DNA from: Olsenella_K sp036454645
GTDB lineage: Bacteria; Actinomycetota; Coriobacteriia; Coriobacteriales; Atopobiaceae
Assembly (NCBI GenBank): GCA_036454645.1
Contig: JAZHSQ010000048.1
Location: 1 to 14,944 of the forward strand
Length of the DNA stretch: 14,944 nucleotides
Reading direction: 5' to 3'
Shown here: positions 1 to 8,912 of the stretch, piece by piece
Layout of the letters: each line of letters begins with the position of its first letter
Numbering within the stretch: position 1 is the stretch's first letter
Program-made: the position numbers and the translations under genes
The notes under the pieces: model-generated
Database searches by the model: none
What the model saw: the letters and a program-made list of their open reading frames with translations, nothing else
Told to the model about the DNA's origin: nothing

Positions 1-42
1 CTGGGACGCCCCGCCCGTGCAAGGTTACATATTCTAGACCAT

Positions 43-90
43 CCGGCGGACGCGCCGGCGCGTGCCGCGACGGGCGCCGCGCCCGCCGCG
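43..90 (-). terminator. Paired GC hairpins after the permease gene
   Basis: Two inverted repeats lie 30 to 77 nt past the permease stop. Positions 66-90 form a 10-bp stem with one A/C mismatch and a 3-nt loop (71-76 pairs with 80-85, 66-69 with 87-90). Positions 43-48 pair with 53-58 around a 4-nt loop. Neither is followed by a T-tract on the minus strand, so the intrinsic-terminator reading rests on stem strength and position only. Nothing else is apparent in 1-119. Confidence 0.35.
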
Positions 91-766
91 CGCAGGCCCC
101 AGCCGGACGCCCGGCGCCCCTAGTCGACGCTCTTCAGGCTCTCGACCATGTCGACGGAGTCGAGCTTGCGGCGCATGACGAGCATCACGGCGAGGGAGAA
201 GGCGACCGTCAGCGCGAAGGCGGCCGCGAAGCTCGCCGGGTGTATCGCCCTGCCGAACATCACGTAGTCGACCTCTGCCGTGGTGACCACGAAGTTCTCG
301 AGCCAGACGCCCAGGGCGAGGCCGAGGGCGTCGCCCATGAGGGTGAGCAGCAGCGTCTCGCGGAACACGTAGCGGTAGACCTCGCCGCGCGTGAAGCCGA
401 GCACCTTCAGGGTCGCGATCTCGCGGATGCGCTCCTCCACGTTGATGTTGGTGAGGTTGTACAGCACGATGAACGCGAGCGCGGCCGCGGAGACGATCAG
501 CACCACGACCACGACGTCGACCACGGAGAGCATGCTGCGGTACTGCTCGATCGTCTCGTCGGAGAAGACCACGGTGGAGACGTCCGGCAGCTCGTGCAGC
601 CGCCCGGAGACCTCGGCGCGCACGCGCGCGTCGGCGCCGAGCTCGCACAGCACGCACGAGAAGGCCGGCTCCCCCGGGTCCACCTCCCGCCAGGCGTCGC
701 GCCCCACGTAGACGTAGTTGCCGACGTAGTTCTCGACGACGCCGGTCACGGTCAGGGCCTTCCCCT

Positions 767-770
767 CCCC
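767..770 (-). other. Probable 1-base deletion site in the permease gene
   Basis: The minus strand reads AAG GGG AGG GGA AGG CCC TGA here. Adding one G to the first G-run restores AAG GGG GAG GGG AAG GCC CTG and joins the upstream frame (ending LFDQDEVGNAKG) to the downstream one (starting EGKALTVTGVVENYV). Both halves look like normal protein on either side of this point, which fixes the lesion to a few bases. Confidence 0.85.
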
Positions 771-2497
771 TTGGCGTTGCCGACCTCGTCCTGGTCGAAG
801 AGCACGACCTCGTCGCCGACGGAGATGCCGTGGAGGCTCGCGAGCTTCTCGGTCACGAGGACCGAGCCGTCGTCGAAGGACACCGGCCCCTGCGTCAGCC
901 GGTCGCGGAAGCCCACGGCACGCCGGAGCCCCTCGGCGCTCTGGGGCACCACGACCGAGACGCGCGTGGTCGCCGTGGCGGCCGTGCCGCCGCCGGTGCC
1001 GCCGGCCTGCATGTTGGTCGCCTGGACGCGGGTGACGTCCGTGGCGCCCGCCGAGGCGAGGAGGTCCGTGACCGCCGTGACGTCCAGCTCGTCGGCGGCG
1101 TCGTCGAGGCCGACGCTGGTGTCGTAGCGCACGATCGCGGAGTCGGAGGCCGCACCCTGAGCCCCGGGGCCGTACTGCAGCTCGATGATGTCCCAGATGG
1201 AGTCGTGCAGGCCGAAGCCCACGAGGAGCAGCGCCGTGCAGCCGGCGATCCCGACGACGGTCATGAGCAGGCGGCGCTTGTACCTGAAGAGGTTGCGCGC
1301 GCAGACCTTCCAGAGGAAGGAGAGGCGACGCCACAGCGGGTGCACGCGCTCGAGGAGGATGCGCTTGCCCGGCTTGGGGGCCCGCGGCAGCATGAGCTCC
1401 GCCGGGGACTCGGAGAGGCTCGACCAGACCGCGGCCCACGTGGCGGCGAGCGTCACCCCCACGCCGAGCCCGCCGGACGCGAGGGCGACGCCCGCGTCGA
1501 GCGGCAGCGGCAGGGGCAGCGGCGGCACCGCGTAGATGATCGCGTACGAGCTGGTGACGATGTAGGGCAGGACCTGCGAGAGGACCGCCATCCCGAGGAC
1601 GGCGCCCGCGCCCGCGGCCGCGAGCGCGTAGGCGAGGTAGCGGCCGGCGATGCGCGCCTTGCCGTAGCCCAGCGCCTTGTAGGTGCCGATGACCACGCGG
1701 TCGTCCTCGACCATGCGCGTCATGGTCGTGAGCGCGACGAGGGCGGCGACGAGGAAGAAGATGAGGGGGAAGACGTCGGCGATGTGGTCCATGCGCTCCG
1801 TGTCCGCCTCGTAGGTGGCCGCCCCCTCGCTCTGCGTGCGGTCGAGGACGTACACGTCGGGCAGGGCGATCCCGTCCACCTCGGCCTGGGCGTCCTCGAT
1901 CTGGGCCCAGGCGGTGCCGAACCTGTCGTCGGCCTCGGCGAGGCCGTCCTGGTAGGAGGCGAGCCCCTCCTCGTAGCGGGAGCGGGCGTCCTCGAGCTCC
2001 GCGCGGGAGGAGGAGAGCCGGGCGGCCGCCTCGTCGAGCTGGGCCCGGGCGGAGGAGAGCCCGCCCTCGGCCTCCGCCCGCCTCCGCTCGAGCTCCGCGC
2101 GGCCCTGCGCGAGCTCGTCCTCGCCGGCCGCGAGCTGGGCGCGGCCGTCGTCGAGCCGCGAGCGCGACTCGGCGAGGGCCGCGGCGGACGCCCGCGCGCC
2201 CCCGAGCTGCGCCAGCTCCCCGTCCGTGGGGAGCGCGGCCTCCAGCTGCGCGATAGCCCCCTCGAGGGGCGCGACCGCCCCCTCGGCCCGCTCTGCGGCC
2301 GCGAGGGCGGCGTCGAGCTGGGCGAGCGTGCCCTCCAGCCCCTCGCGCTCTGCCTCGAGCGCCGAGCGCGCCTCCTCGTAGCCCTCGGAGGCGGGGTCGA
2401 GGGCGGCGATCCTGGCGTCGACGCCCGCGATGGCGTCCGCGACCTCCTGCCGGCGCGCGGAGGCCTCGTCTCGCGCCGCGAGCGCCGCCTCGGCCTG

Positions 2498-2500
2498 CTA
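2498..2500 (-). other. In-frame amber codon inside the permease coiled coil
   Basis: A TAG interrupts the heptad region between RSQL and QAEAALAARDEA, with both sides in the same frame. A single C-to-T change from CAG (Gln) would explain it, and Gln suits a coiled-coil surface position. The following frame is open for about 1.7 kb, until the frameshift stop at 752. Confidence 0.85.
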
Positions 2501-3807
2501 GAGCTGGGAGCGGAGGTCGTCGAGGCGGGCGCGTGCGGACGCGGCCTCGGCGAGGCGGGCGTCGAGGGCGTCCACGTAGCCCTGGGCCGAGTCTGCGCTG
2601 ATGCCCGCGGGCCCGAGCGCGGCGGCGAGCGCGGACATGCCCTCCTGCCACTCGGCCTCGGCGGCGTCGAGCTCCCCTCGCCTGGACGCGAGCTCGGAGG
2701 CCCCCTCGTCGAGGGCCGCCTGGGCGTCGGCGAGCTGCGAGGCGGCGGAGTCGCGCTCGGACTCGTAGGCGGCGAGGCCCTCGTCCAGCTCCCGCTGCCC
2801 CTCCGCGAGCTGGCGCTCGCCCTCCGCTATCCGGGCCGCGGAGTCGTCGAGCGTGGCCTTGGCGTCCGCGAGCTCGCCGTAGGCCCTCTCGTGCTGCTCG
2901 CCGTACTCCCGGACCTTCTCGTCCAGCTCGTCCTGCGCCCTCCGCCGGAGCTCGCCCTGGCGCTCGGCGGCCAGCTCGTCGGAGATCTCCTCGATGCGCC
3001 CCTTGACCTCGCCGACCGCGGACCCGTAGGCGTCGGAGCCGGACCGCTCGGAGGCGGCGCCCGCAACCTCGAGGTAGACCTCGGTGTAGGGCGCGTCCTC
3101 GAGGAAGGCGCCCTCGGGGACGTAGAGGTAGTGCTCCACGCTGCCCGAGCCGAGGGTGGTCGAGCCGTAGCTGCCGGTGTAGACGTAGTCGGGCGCGACG
3201 ACCCTGCCCGTGACCGTGAAGCTCCTCGTCTCGAGCTCGTCGTCGAGGCTCGAGGTGCCGTAGAGGACCGTGACCGCGTCGCCGACGGAAAGGCCGCCCG
3301 CGCCGTCCGCGGAGACCACGCACTCGTCGGGCGCGCTCGGCCAGCTGCCCTCGCGCAGGAGCGGCCGGTTGAGGTAGGAGGGGTCGTCCGTCGCCGAGGA
3401 GGACTCGTCGCAGGAGGAGGCCGCCGCCGCGGCTGCGTCCAGCGAGGAGATGCGCACGGCGACCTGCTCGTCCGCGACGCGGGCCATCGCGTCGACCGTC
3501 CGCGAGGGCATCGCGGCGCCGACGCCCTCGACGCCGGCCACGCGCGCGACGTCCGCGTCGTCGTGGCCGAGGGTGGAGACGACCCTGAGGTCCCAGAGCC
3601 CCGTGCCGTCGTAGAGCTCGTCCGCCGCGAGGCGCATGTCGGGGCCGCACATCTTGAGTCCGGCGTAGAAGCCGCAGCCGAGGGCGACGATGCCCATGAT
3701 CGCGAGGAAGCGGCCGAGGGAGGAGCGGATGGAGCGCAGCACGCCCGTCGCGAAGGCCGAGCGCGCCCGCCGGCCTCCCGCGCGCCTCGGGGGCCACCCG
3801 CCCATGC

Positions 3808-4509
3808 CTACCACTCCACGCCCATGGCGTCCGCGGGGCTCGCGTTGAGCTCGACGGAGGAGGCGCGGCCCTCGCGCACGTGGATGACGCGGTCGGCGAT
3901 CTGGGTGAAGGCGAGGTTGTGGGTGACGATGGCGACCGTGCGGCCCGCCTCGCGCGACGTGTCCTGCAGGAGCCTCAGGATCTGCTTGCCGGTCACGTAG
4001 TCGAGCGCCCCCGTGGGCTCGTCGCACAGGAGCAGCTGGGGGTTCTTGGCGAGGGCGCGGGCGATGGCGACGCGCTGCTGCTCGCCGCCGGAGAGCTGCG
4101 CGGGGAAGTTGTCCGCGCGCCCGGCGAGCCCGACCCGCGCGAGGACCTCGTCCGCCGGCAGGGGGTCGCTTGAGATCTGGCTCGCGAGTTCCACGTTCTC
4201 CAGGGCGGTCAGGTTCTGCACGAGGTTGTAGAACTGGAAGACGAAGCCGATGTCGTGGCGGCGGTACTGCGTGAGCTCGCGCTCCGAGAGCGAGCTCACG
4301 ACGCGCTCCCCCAGCCTGATCGTACCGGAGGTCGCCGAGTCCATGCCGCCGAGCATGTTGAGGACGGTCGTCTTGCCGGCGCCCGAAGGCCCCACGATCA
4401 CGGCGAGCTCACCGCGCTCGATGTCGAAGGTCATCCCGTCGACCGCGCGGACCTCGACGTCGCCCATCCTGTACGTCTTGGTGACGTCCCTGAACTCGAC
4501 GAATGCCAT
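3808..4509 (-). CDS. ABC transporter ATP-binding protein, MacB/LolD type
   Basis: Cytoplasmic ATPase that powers the adjacent FtsX-type permease; 233 residues, the usual size for this family. All nucleotide-binding motifs are intact: Walker A GPSGAGKT at 40-47, Q-loop Gln92 in FVFQFYNL, signature LSGGEQQR at 139-146, Walker B with D-loop LLLCDEPTGALD ending at 170, and the switch His197 in IVTHN. The start chosen is ATG 4509 (MAFVEFRDVTKTYRMG), because a strong GGGGAGGTG site lies just upstream and family members begin here; an in-frame ATG at 4539 would add ten atypical residues. The stop is 2 nt from the permease ATG, so the two genes are an operon and probably translationally coupled. The ATPase is intact even though its permease is interrupted. 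The substrate cannot be told from sequence. Confidence 0.95.
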   Translation of the reverse strand: MAFVEFRDVTKTYRMGDVEVRAVDGMTFDIERGELAVIVGPSGAGKTTVLNMLGGMDSATSGTIRLGERVVSSLSERELTQYRRHDIGFVFQFYNLVQNLTALENVELASQISSDPLPADEVLARVGLAGRADNFPAQLSGGEQQRVAIARALAKNPQLLLCDEPTGALDYVTGKQILRLLQDTSREAGRTVAIVTHNLAFTQIADRVIHVREGRASSVELNASPADAMGVEW

Positions 4510-4512
4510 GCG

Positions 4513-4521
4513 CACCTCCCC
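4513..4521 (-). promoter_or_regulatory. Shine-Dalgarno site that sets the ATPase start
   Basis: The minus strand reads GGGGAGGTG here, 3 nt before ATG 4509 (5 nt from its GGAGG-like core). The alternative in-frame ATG at 4539 has no comparable site. Confidence 0.75.
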
Positions 4522-4570
4522 TTTGGCACATCTTGACACAGGGGGGCGGCACGCGCCAGCAAGCCGGGGG

Positions 4571-4602
4571 CGGGCGGGGCGCAGGGCGAGCGGGCGGGGC
4601 GC
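4571..4602. repeat. Short direct repeat in the divergent ABC/fumarase intergenic region
   Basis: The 12-mer CGGGCGGGGCGC occurs at 4571-4582 and again at 4591-4602, a 20-bp period. The second copy runs into a small hairpin (4596-4600 pairs with 4604-4608). The two copies lie on one helical face between divergent operons, so an operator is possible, but G/C runs of this kind can arise by composition in this genome. Confidence 0.35.
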
Positions 4603-4637
4603 CGCCCCTCCCCCGGCAGGGCGGCGCAGAAAAGTTC

Positions 4638-4643
4638 TATCCT
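4638..4643 (+). promoter_or_regulatory. Candidate -10 element for the fumarase operon
   Basis: TATCCT, matching four of six bases of the sigma-A -10, lies in the only AT-richer patch (4629-4647) upstream of fumC and 33 nt before its ATG. No convincing -35 is visible in the G/C-rich sequence before it. Confidence 0.3.
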
Positions 4644-4665
4644 TTTGCCATCGGCCGGCAAGGAT
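4639..4665 (+). promoter_or_regulatory. Inverted repeat abutting the fumC ribosome binding site
   Basis: ATCCTT (4639-4644) plus GCC (4647-4649) can pair with GGC (4657-4659) plus AAGGAT (4660-4665), leaving a 2-nt bulge and a 7-nt loop. The 3' arm ends one base before the SD site GGAGAGG (4667-4673). It could be an RNA hairpin in the leader or an operator overlapping the promoter. Whether it is transcribed depends on the start site, which is not known. Confidence 0.35.
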
Positions 4666-4676
4666 TGGAGAGGCAC

Positions 4677-6059
4677 ATGGAATACCGCTGCGAGCACGAC
4701 TCCATGGGCGAGGTGAAGGTCCCGGCGGACGCTCTCTGGGGCGCGCAGACGCAGCGCTCCCTCGAGAACTTCCCCATAGGCGACCAGACCATGCCCAAGG
4801 GGGTCGTCCGGGCGCTCGCGCTCGTTAAGAAGGCTGCCGCCCAGGCCAACGCCGAGCTCGGCGTCCTCGACCAGGCCGTGGCCTCCCTCGTCGAGGAGGC
4901 GGCCGACGAGGTGCTCGCCGGCGAGCACGACGACGCCTTCCCCCTCAAGGTCTGGCAGACCGGCTCGGGGACCCAGTCCAACATGAACATGAACGAGGTC
5001 CTCGCCCACATCGCGAACGCACACGCCGCCGAGCGCGGCATAGCCCTCGGGCGGCCCGTGCACCCCAACGACGACGTCAACCGCAGCCAGAGCTCCAACG
5101 ACGCCTTCCCCTGCGCGCTCAGCGTCGCGGCGGCGCTCGCGCTGGTCGAGGAGGTCATCCCCCCGGCGCAGCGCCTCATGGGCACGTTCAAGCGCCTCGA
5201 GGTGGAGAACGAGGGCGTCGTGAAGAGCGGCAGGACCCACCTGCAGGACGCGGTGCCGATCGCCTTCAGCCAGGAGGTCTTCGGCTGGCGCGGCCTCGTG
5301 GCGACGCCCCTCGACCAGATGGTCAAGGTCCTGCCCTTCCTCTACCGGCTCCCCCTGGGCGCCACGGCGGTTGGCACGGGCCTGAACGCCCCCGAGGGCT
5401 TCGGCGAGCTCGCGGCCGAGAAGCTCCACGCCCTCACCGACCTGCCCTTCCGGACGGACCCCAACAGGTTCCATGCCCTCACCTCGAAGGACTCGATCGT
5501 GTTCGCGCACGCCGCGATCAAGGCCCTGGCCTGCAACCTCATGAAGGTGGCGAACGACGTCCGCTGGCTCGCCTCCGGCCCGCGCTGCGGCCTGGGCGAG
5601 ATCACCATCCCGGCCAACGAGCCGGGCAGCTCCATCATGCCCGGCAAGGTGAACCCCACCCAGTGCGAGGCGCTGACGATGGTCGCCGTGCAGGTGATGG
5701 GCAACGACGCCGCCATCGGCTTCGCCGCCTCCCAGGGCAACTTCGAGCTCAACGTCTTCATGCCCCTCATCGCCTATGACTACCTCGAGTCCGCGCGCCT
5801 CCTGGGCGACGCGATCGCGAGCTTCGACGAGAGGTGCGCCTCCGGCATCGTTGCCAACAGAGAAAAGATGGCGAGCAACCTGCACAACTCGCTTATGCTG
5901 GTGACCTGCCTCAACCCCTACATCGGATACGAGAGGGCCGCCAAGGTCGCGCACAAGGCCTACGAGGACGGCGTCACGCTCAGGGAGGCCTGCTGCGAGC
6001 TCGGCTTCCTCAGCGGGGAGGAGTTCGACAAGGTGTTCAAACCGGAGGAGATGGTCTAG
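4677..6059 (+). CDS. fumC: Class II fumarate hydratase
   Basis: Reversible hydration of fumarate to L-malate by the iron-independent, homotetrameric cytoplasmic fumarase. The 460 residues are close to the family norm and appear collinear with E. coli FumC: SGTQSNMNMNEV at about 97-108, HPNDDVNRSQSSND at 129-142, the active-site His188 in SGRTHLQ, and the mobile loop GSSIMPGKVNP at 317-327 with catalytic Ser318 and Lys324. The loop followed by TQCEALTMV favours fumarase over the related aspartate ammonia-lyase, which shares the fold. The ATG at 4677 is chosen for the SD site GGAGAGG three bases upstream and for the canonical N-terminus; the frame is open further upstream but that part does not resemble the family. 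The malic enzyme ATG follows the stop by 4 nt, so the pair forms one transcription unit. Confidence 0.95.
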   Translation: MEYRCEHDSMGEVKVPADALWGAQTQRSLENFPIGDQTMPKGVVRALALVKKAAAQANAELGVLDQAVASLVEEAADEVLAGEHDDAFPLKVWQTGSGTQSNMNMNEVLAHIANAHAAERGIALGRPVHPNDDVNRSQSSNDAFPCALSVAAALALVEEVIPPAQRLMGTFKRLEVENEGVVKSGRTHLQDAVPIAFSQEVFGWRGLVATPLDQMVKVLPFLYRLPLGATAVGTGLNAPEGFGELAAEKLHALTDLPFRTDPNRFHALTSKDSIVFAHAAIKALACNLMKVANDVRWLASGPRCGLGEITIPANEPGSSIMPGKVNPTQCEALTMVAVQVMGNDAAIGFAASQGNFELNVFMPLIAYDYLESARLLGDAIASFDERCASGIVANREKMASNLHNSLMLVTCLNPYIGYERAAKVAHKAYEDGVTLREACCELGFLSGEEFDKVFKPEEMV

Positions 6060-6063
6060 GCAC

Positions 6064-7215
<1,152 letters not shown>

Positions 7216-7250
7216 GGCCTCGGCACCACACCCCACAAGAGGGCGCCCAT

Positions 7251-7297
7251 GGCCCGGCAGGGCCTCACGGGGCCGCCGCGCCGAGCGCGGCGGCCCC
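7251..7297. terminator. Bidirectional hairpin terminator between convergent operons
   Basis: A perfect 12-bp stem, GGGGCCGCCGCG (7269-7280) against its complement (7286-7297) with a 5-nt loop, sits between the malic enzyme stop and the stop of the oppositely oriented small gene, whose last codon it touches. A second, 5-bp hairpin (7251-7255 with 7260-7264) precedes it. There is no T-tract on either strand, so termination would rely on the stem or on Rho. The symmetry suits a shared terminator. Confidence 0.6.
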
Positions 7298-7545
7298 TAC
7301 GCGTCGGGCGGCGGCGCGTCCGGCGACTCGACGTCGTTGCCGCCCCACTCGTCGAGGGCCTCGCGCTCGACCTCGCGCTCCTTCTCGCGCAGGGCCTCCT
7401 CGAACCCCTTGAGCGGGTTGAACGGCATGAAGATCTTCGCCCTCTCGCCCAGCGGCATCTTCGGGTGCCGCACGTAGAGGTCGTCCGCCGCGGGGCGGCC
7501 GTTGCGCGCGACGCCGCCCTCGGGCCCTCTCGCCTCGCTCCCCAT
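7297..7545 (-). CDS. YolD-like small protein paired with the Y-family polymerase
   Basis: Acidic, probably soluble protein of 82 residues. The central segment (HPKMPLGERAKIFMPFNPLKG followed by FEEALREKE, about residues 28-57) resembles the conserved core of short YolD-like proteins encoded beside UvrX-type Y-family polymerases in Firmicutes, where the core reads roughly R-M-x-x-x-x-R-A-x-x-F-A-P-F-x-A-L-x-G. The ends are low-complexity and probably disordered. The start ATG 7545 is chosen for a strong GGAGG site 6 nt upstream; an in-frame ATG at 7602 would overlap the polymerase end and has no SD. It starts 16 nt after the polymerase stop, so the two are co-transcribed. Its biochemical role is not established; the family assignment comes from motif memory and context. 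Confidence 0.75.
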   Translation of the reverse strand: MGSEARGPEGGVARNGRPAADDLYVRHPKMPLGERAKIFMPFNPLKGFEEALREKEREVEREALDEWGGNDVESPDAPPPDA

Positions 7546-7551
7546 GGCGGG

Positions 7552-7561
7552 CCTCCCTCCC
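7552..7561 (-). promoter_or_regulatory. Shine-Dalgarno site that sets the YolD-like start
   Basis: The minus strand reads GGGAGGGAGG here, 6 nt before ATG 7545 and directly after the polymerase stop codon (7562-7564). It makes ATG 7545 the likely start and suggests re-initiation by ribosomes leaving the polymerase gene. Confidence 0.7.
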
Positions 7562-8881
7562 CTAGCCTCCCTCTCCGCTCCTGTGGCCTCCGATCTGCGC
7601 ATGGCGCTCGCGCGCCGTGGCCCCGGGCAGGAGGTCTATGCCCTTGAGCACTGCGTTCTTGCCGAACTTCCGCTTGATGTCGTTGATGGCGCGCTGCCGC
7701 TCGCGCTCGCGCTCGCGCGCCCCCTCGTCCGCGAAGAGGTCGAGCTGGGTGCCCGCCGCGCCGAGCGGGGCGAGCTCGGTGAGGCTCACCCCCACGCGGT
7801 GGATGGGCCGCTCCCGCGAGACCGACTCGTCCCAGGCGGCGCGCGCCGCCTCGCGGAGCTCCCGCAGCGAGCTCGTGGGGCTTGCCAGACGGCGCGCGCC
7901 GGAGGCGCCGGGGCCTCCGTAGAGGCGCAGGTTCCCCGAGCGCCGCATCCCCTCGCGCTCCTCCTCCGTGAGCGCGTAGCCCACCCAGAACGAGACGCCG
8001 CCCGCGACCTCCCCCTCGTCCACGAGCCGGAGCGAGAGGTCGTCCAGCATCTCCTTAACGACGAGCCACGCGTCGTCGAAGTCCTTATCGCACCCGAACA
8101 CCTGGGCGCTCGCGTACATCCTGCTCTTGGAGCGGTAGCCCTTGACGTCCGCCATGGTGCAGGGCTCCTGGCCCCAGGCGTGGTCGACCAGTATCTCCGC
8201 GTCGCGGCCTACGGCCTCGTAGACGGGCTCGGGAGGGGCGAGCGCGAGCTGGCCCATGGTGTGGATCCCGAGCTCGGCGAGCCTCCTGGCGAGGCCCGGC
8301 CCGATGCGCCAGAAGTCCGTGATCGGGCGGTGGTTCCACAGGGTCCGGCGGTAGGCCTCCTCGTCCAGCTCCCCGAAGAAGCCGGGACTGTGCTTGGCTG
8401 TGATGTCGAGCGCCACCTTGGCGAGGTAGAGGTTGGTGCCCAGCCCGCAGGTCGCCGGGATGCCGTTGCGCGCCACCACGTCCTCGCGGATGCGCTCCCC
8501 GAGCTCGCGGGCTCCCATGCCGTACAGGTCGAGGTAGGGCGTGACGTCCAGGAAGGCCTCGTCGATGGAGTAGACGTGGATGTCGTCCTTGCCGACCCAC
8601 CTGAGGTAGGTGCCGTAGATCTCTGCGCTCTTCTGGATGTAGCGGGCCATCCGGGGAGGGGCCATGGTGTAGGGGATGCCCTTGGGTATCTCGAACACGC
8701 GGCAGCGGTTGCGCACGCCGAGGGCCTTCATGCTCGGGCTGACCGCGAGGCAGATGGTCTTCTCCGTGCGGGTGCCGTCCGCCACGACGAGGTTGGTGGT
8801 CATGGGGTCGAGGCCCCGGTCGGCGCACTCGACGCTGGCGTAGAAGCTCTTGAGGTCTATGCAGAGGTACTGGCGCGCCAC
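7562..8881 (-). CDS. Y-family DNA polymerase (UvrX/UmuC-like, translesion)
   Basis: Error-prone DNA polymerase for synthesis across damaged template; 439 residues. The palm carries the metal-binding Asp9 (CIDLKSFYASVE, with the steric-gate aromatic region at 13-14) and Asp107-Glu108 in YSIDEAFLDV. A helix-hairpin-helix-like thumb segment follows (FWRIGPGLARRLAELGI, about 190-206), then the little-finger domain. A canonical beta-clamp-binding pentapeptide QLDLF sits at 379-383. The C-terminal KFGKNAVLKG, LLPGATARER and QIGGH motifs (about 405-433) are typical of the UvrX/YqjW branch rather than of E. coli-type DinB. Translation starts at GTG 8881, supported by GGGGAGGGGG 4 nt upstream. A small YolD-like gene follows in the same operon. 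A LexA-like box over the -10 indicates DNA-damage control. Confidence 0.92.
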   Translation of the reverse strand: MARQYLCIDLKSFYASVECADRGLDPMTTNLVVADGTRTEKTICLAVSPSMKALGVRNRCRVFEIPKGIPYTMAPPRMARYIQKSAEIYGTYLRWVGKDDIHVYSIDEAFLDVTPYLDLYGMGARELGERIREDVVARNGIPATCGLGTNLYLAKVALDITAKHSPGFFGELDEEAYRRTLWNHRPITDFWRIGPGLARRLAELGIHTMGQLALAPPEPVYEAVGRDAEILVDHAWGQEPCTMADVKGYRSKSRMYASAQVFGCDKDFDDAWLVVKEMLDDLSLRLVDEGEVAGGVSFWVGYALTEEEREGMRRSGNLRLYGGPGASGARRLASPTSSLRELREAARAAWDESVSRERPIHRVGVSLTELAPLGAAGTQLDLFADEGARERERERQRAINDIKRKFGKNAVLKGIDLLPGATARERHAQIGGHRSGEGG

Positions 8882-8912
8882 CTTGCCCCCTCCCCTCGGA
8901 CGGCCCGTGATG

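Larger units (their letters stand above)
120..3805 (-). pseudogene. FtsX-like ABC transporter permease with long coiled coil, interrupted twice
   Basis: Membrane subunit of an ABC exporter of the MacB/FtsX superfamily; substrate unknown. The frame opens at ATG 3805, 2 nt after the ATPase stop, and would encode about 1228 residues once repaired. Visible parts in order are: TM1 at about 32-50; an extracytoplasmic MacB-like core to about 265; an Ala/Glu/Leu/Arg-rich heptad coiled coil at about 266-640; an FtsX block with TMs near 676-696, 722-745 and 772-794; TM5 near 846-866 followed by a second external domain; and a second FtsX block near 1094-1116, 1149-1168 and 1192-1213. The first lesion is an amber at 2498-2500 (codon 436), with the same frame continuing open to 752. 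The second is near codon 1013, where a 4-base C-run at 767-770 needs a fifth C to join the frame ending at 120. The C-terminal motif ERIREIATLKVLGF is typical FtsX. As written, translation would give only 435 residues. Confident of family; undecided between true decay and sequence error. Confidence 0.85.

Noticed and set aside
760..776. Programmed -1 ribosomal frameshift in the permease
   Set aside because: The shift would have to occur on C-AAG-GGG, which is not a canonical slippery heptamer. The gene also carries a separate amber, so a lesion or sequence error is simpler.
120..3797. Uninterrupted minus-strand frame across the whole permease gene
   Set aside because: Only its last 210 or so codons look like protein; the rest is Arg/Gly-rich shadow. 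The real reading is the other frame up to about position 770.
830..4000. Plus-strand open frame of over 1000 codons opposite the permease and ATPase genes
   Set aside because: The translation is Arg/Gly/Pro/Asp-rich without domains, has no SD, and lies antisense to well-supported genes. High GC removes stop codons and makes long shadow frames.
4533..4538. TTGACA as a -35 element for the fumarase operon
   Set aside because: No -10-like sequence lies 16-19 bp downstream; the sequence there is pure G/C, and the hexamer is 99 bp before the best -10 candidate.
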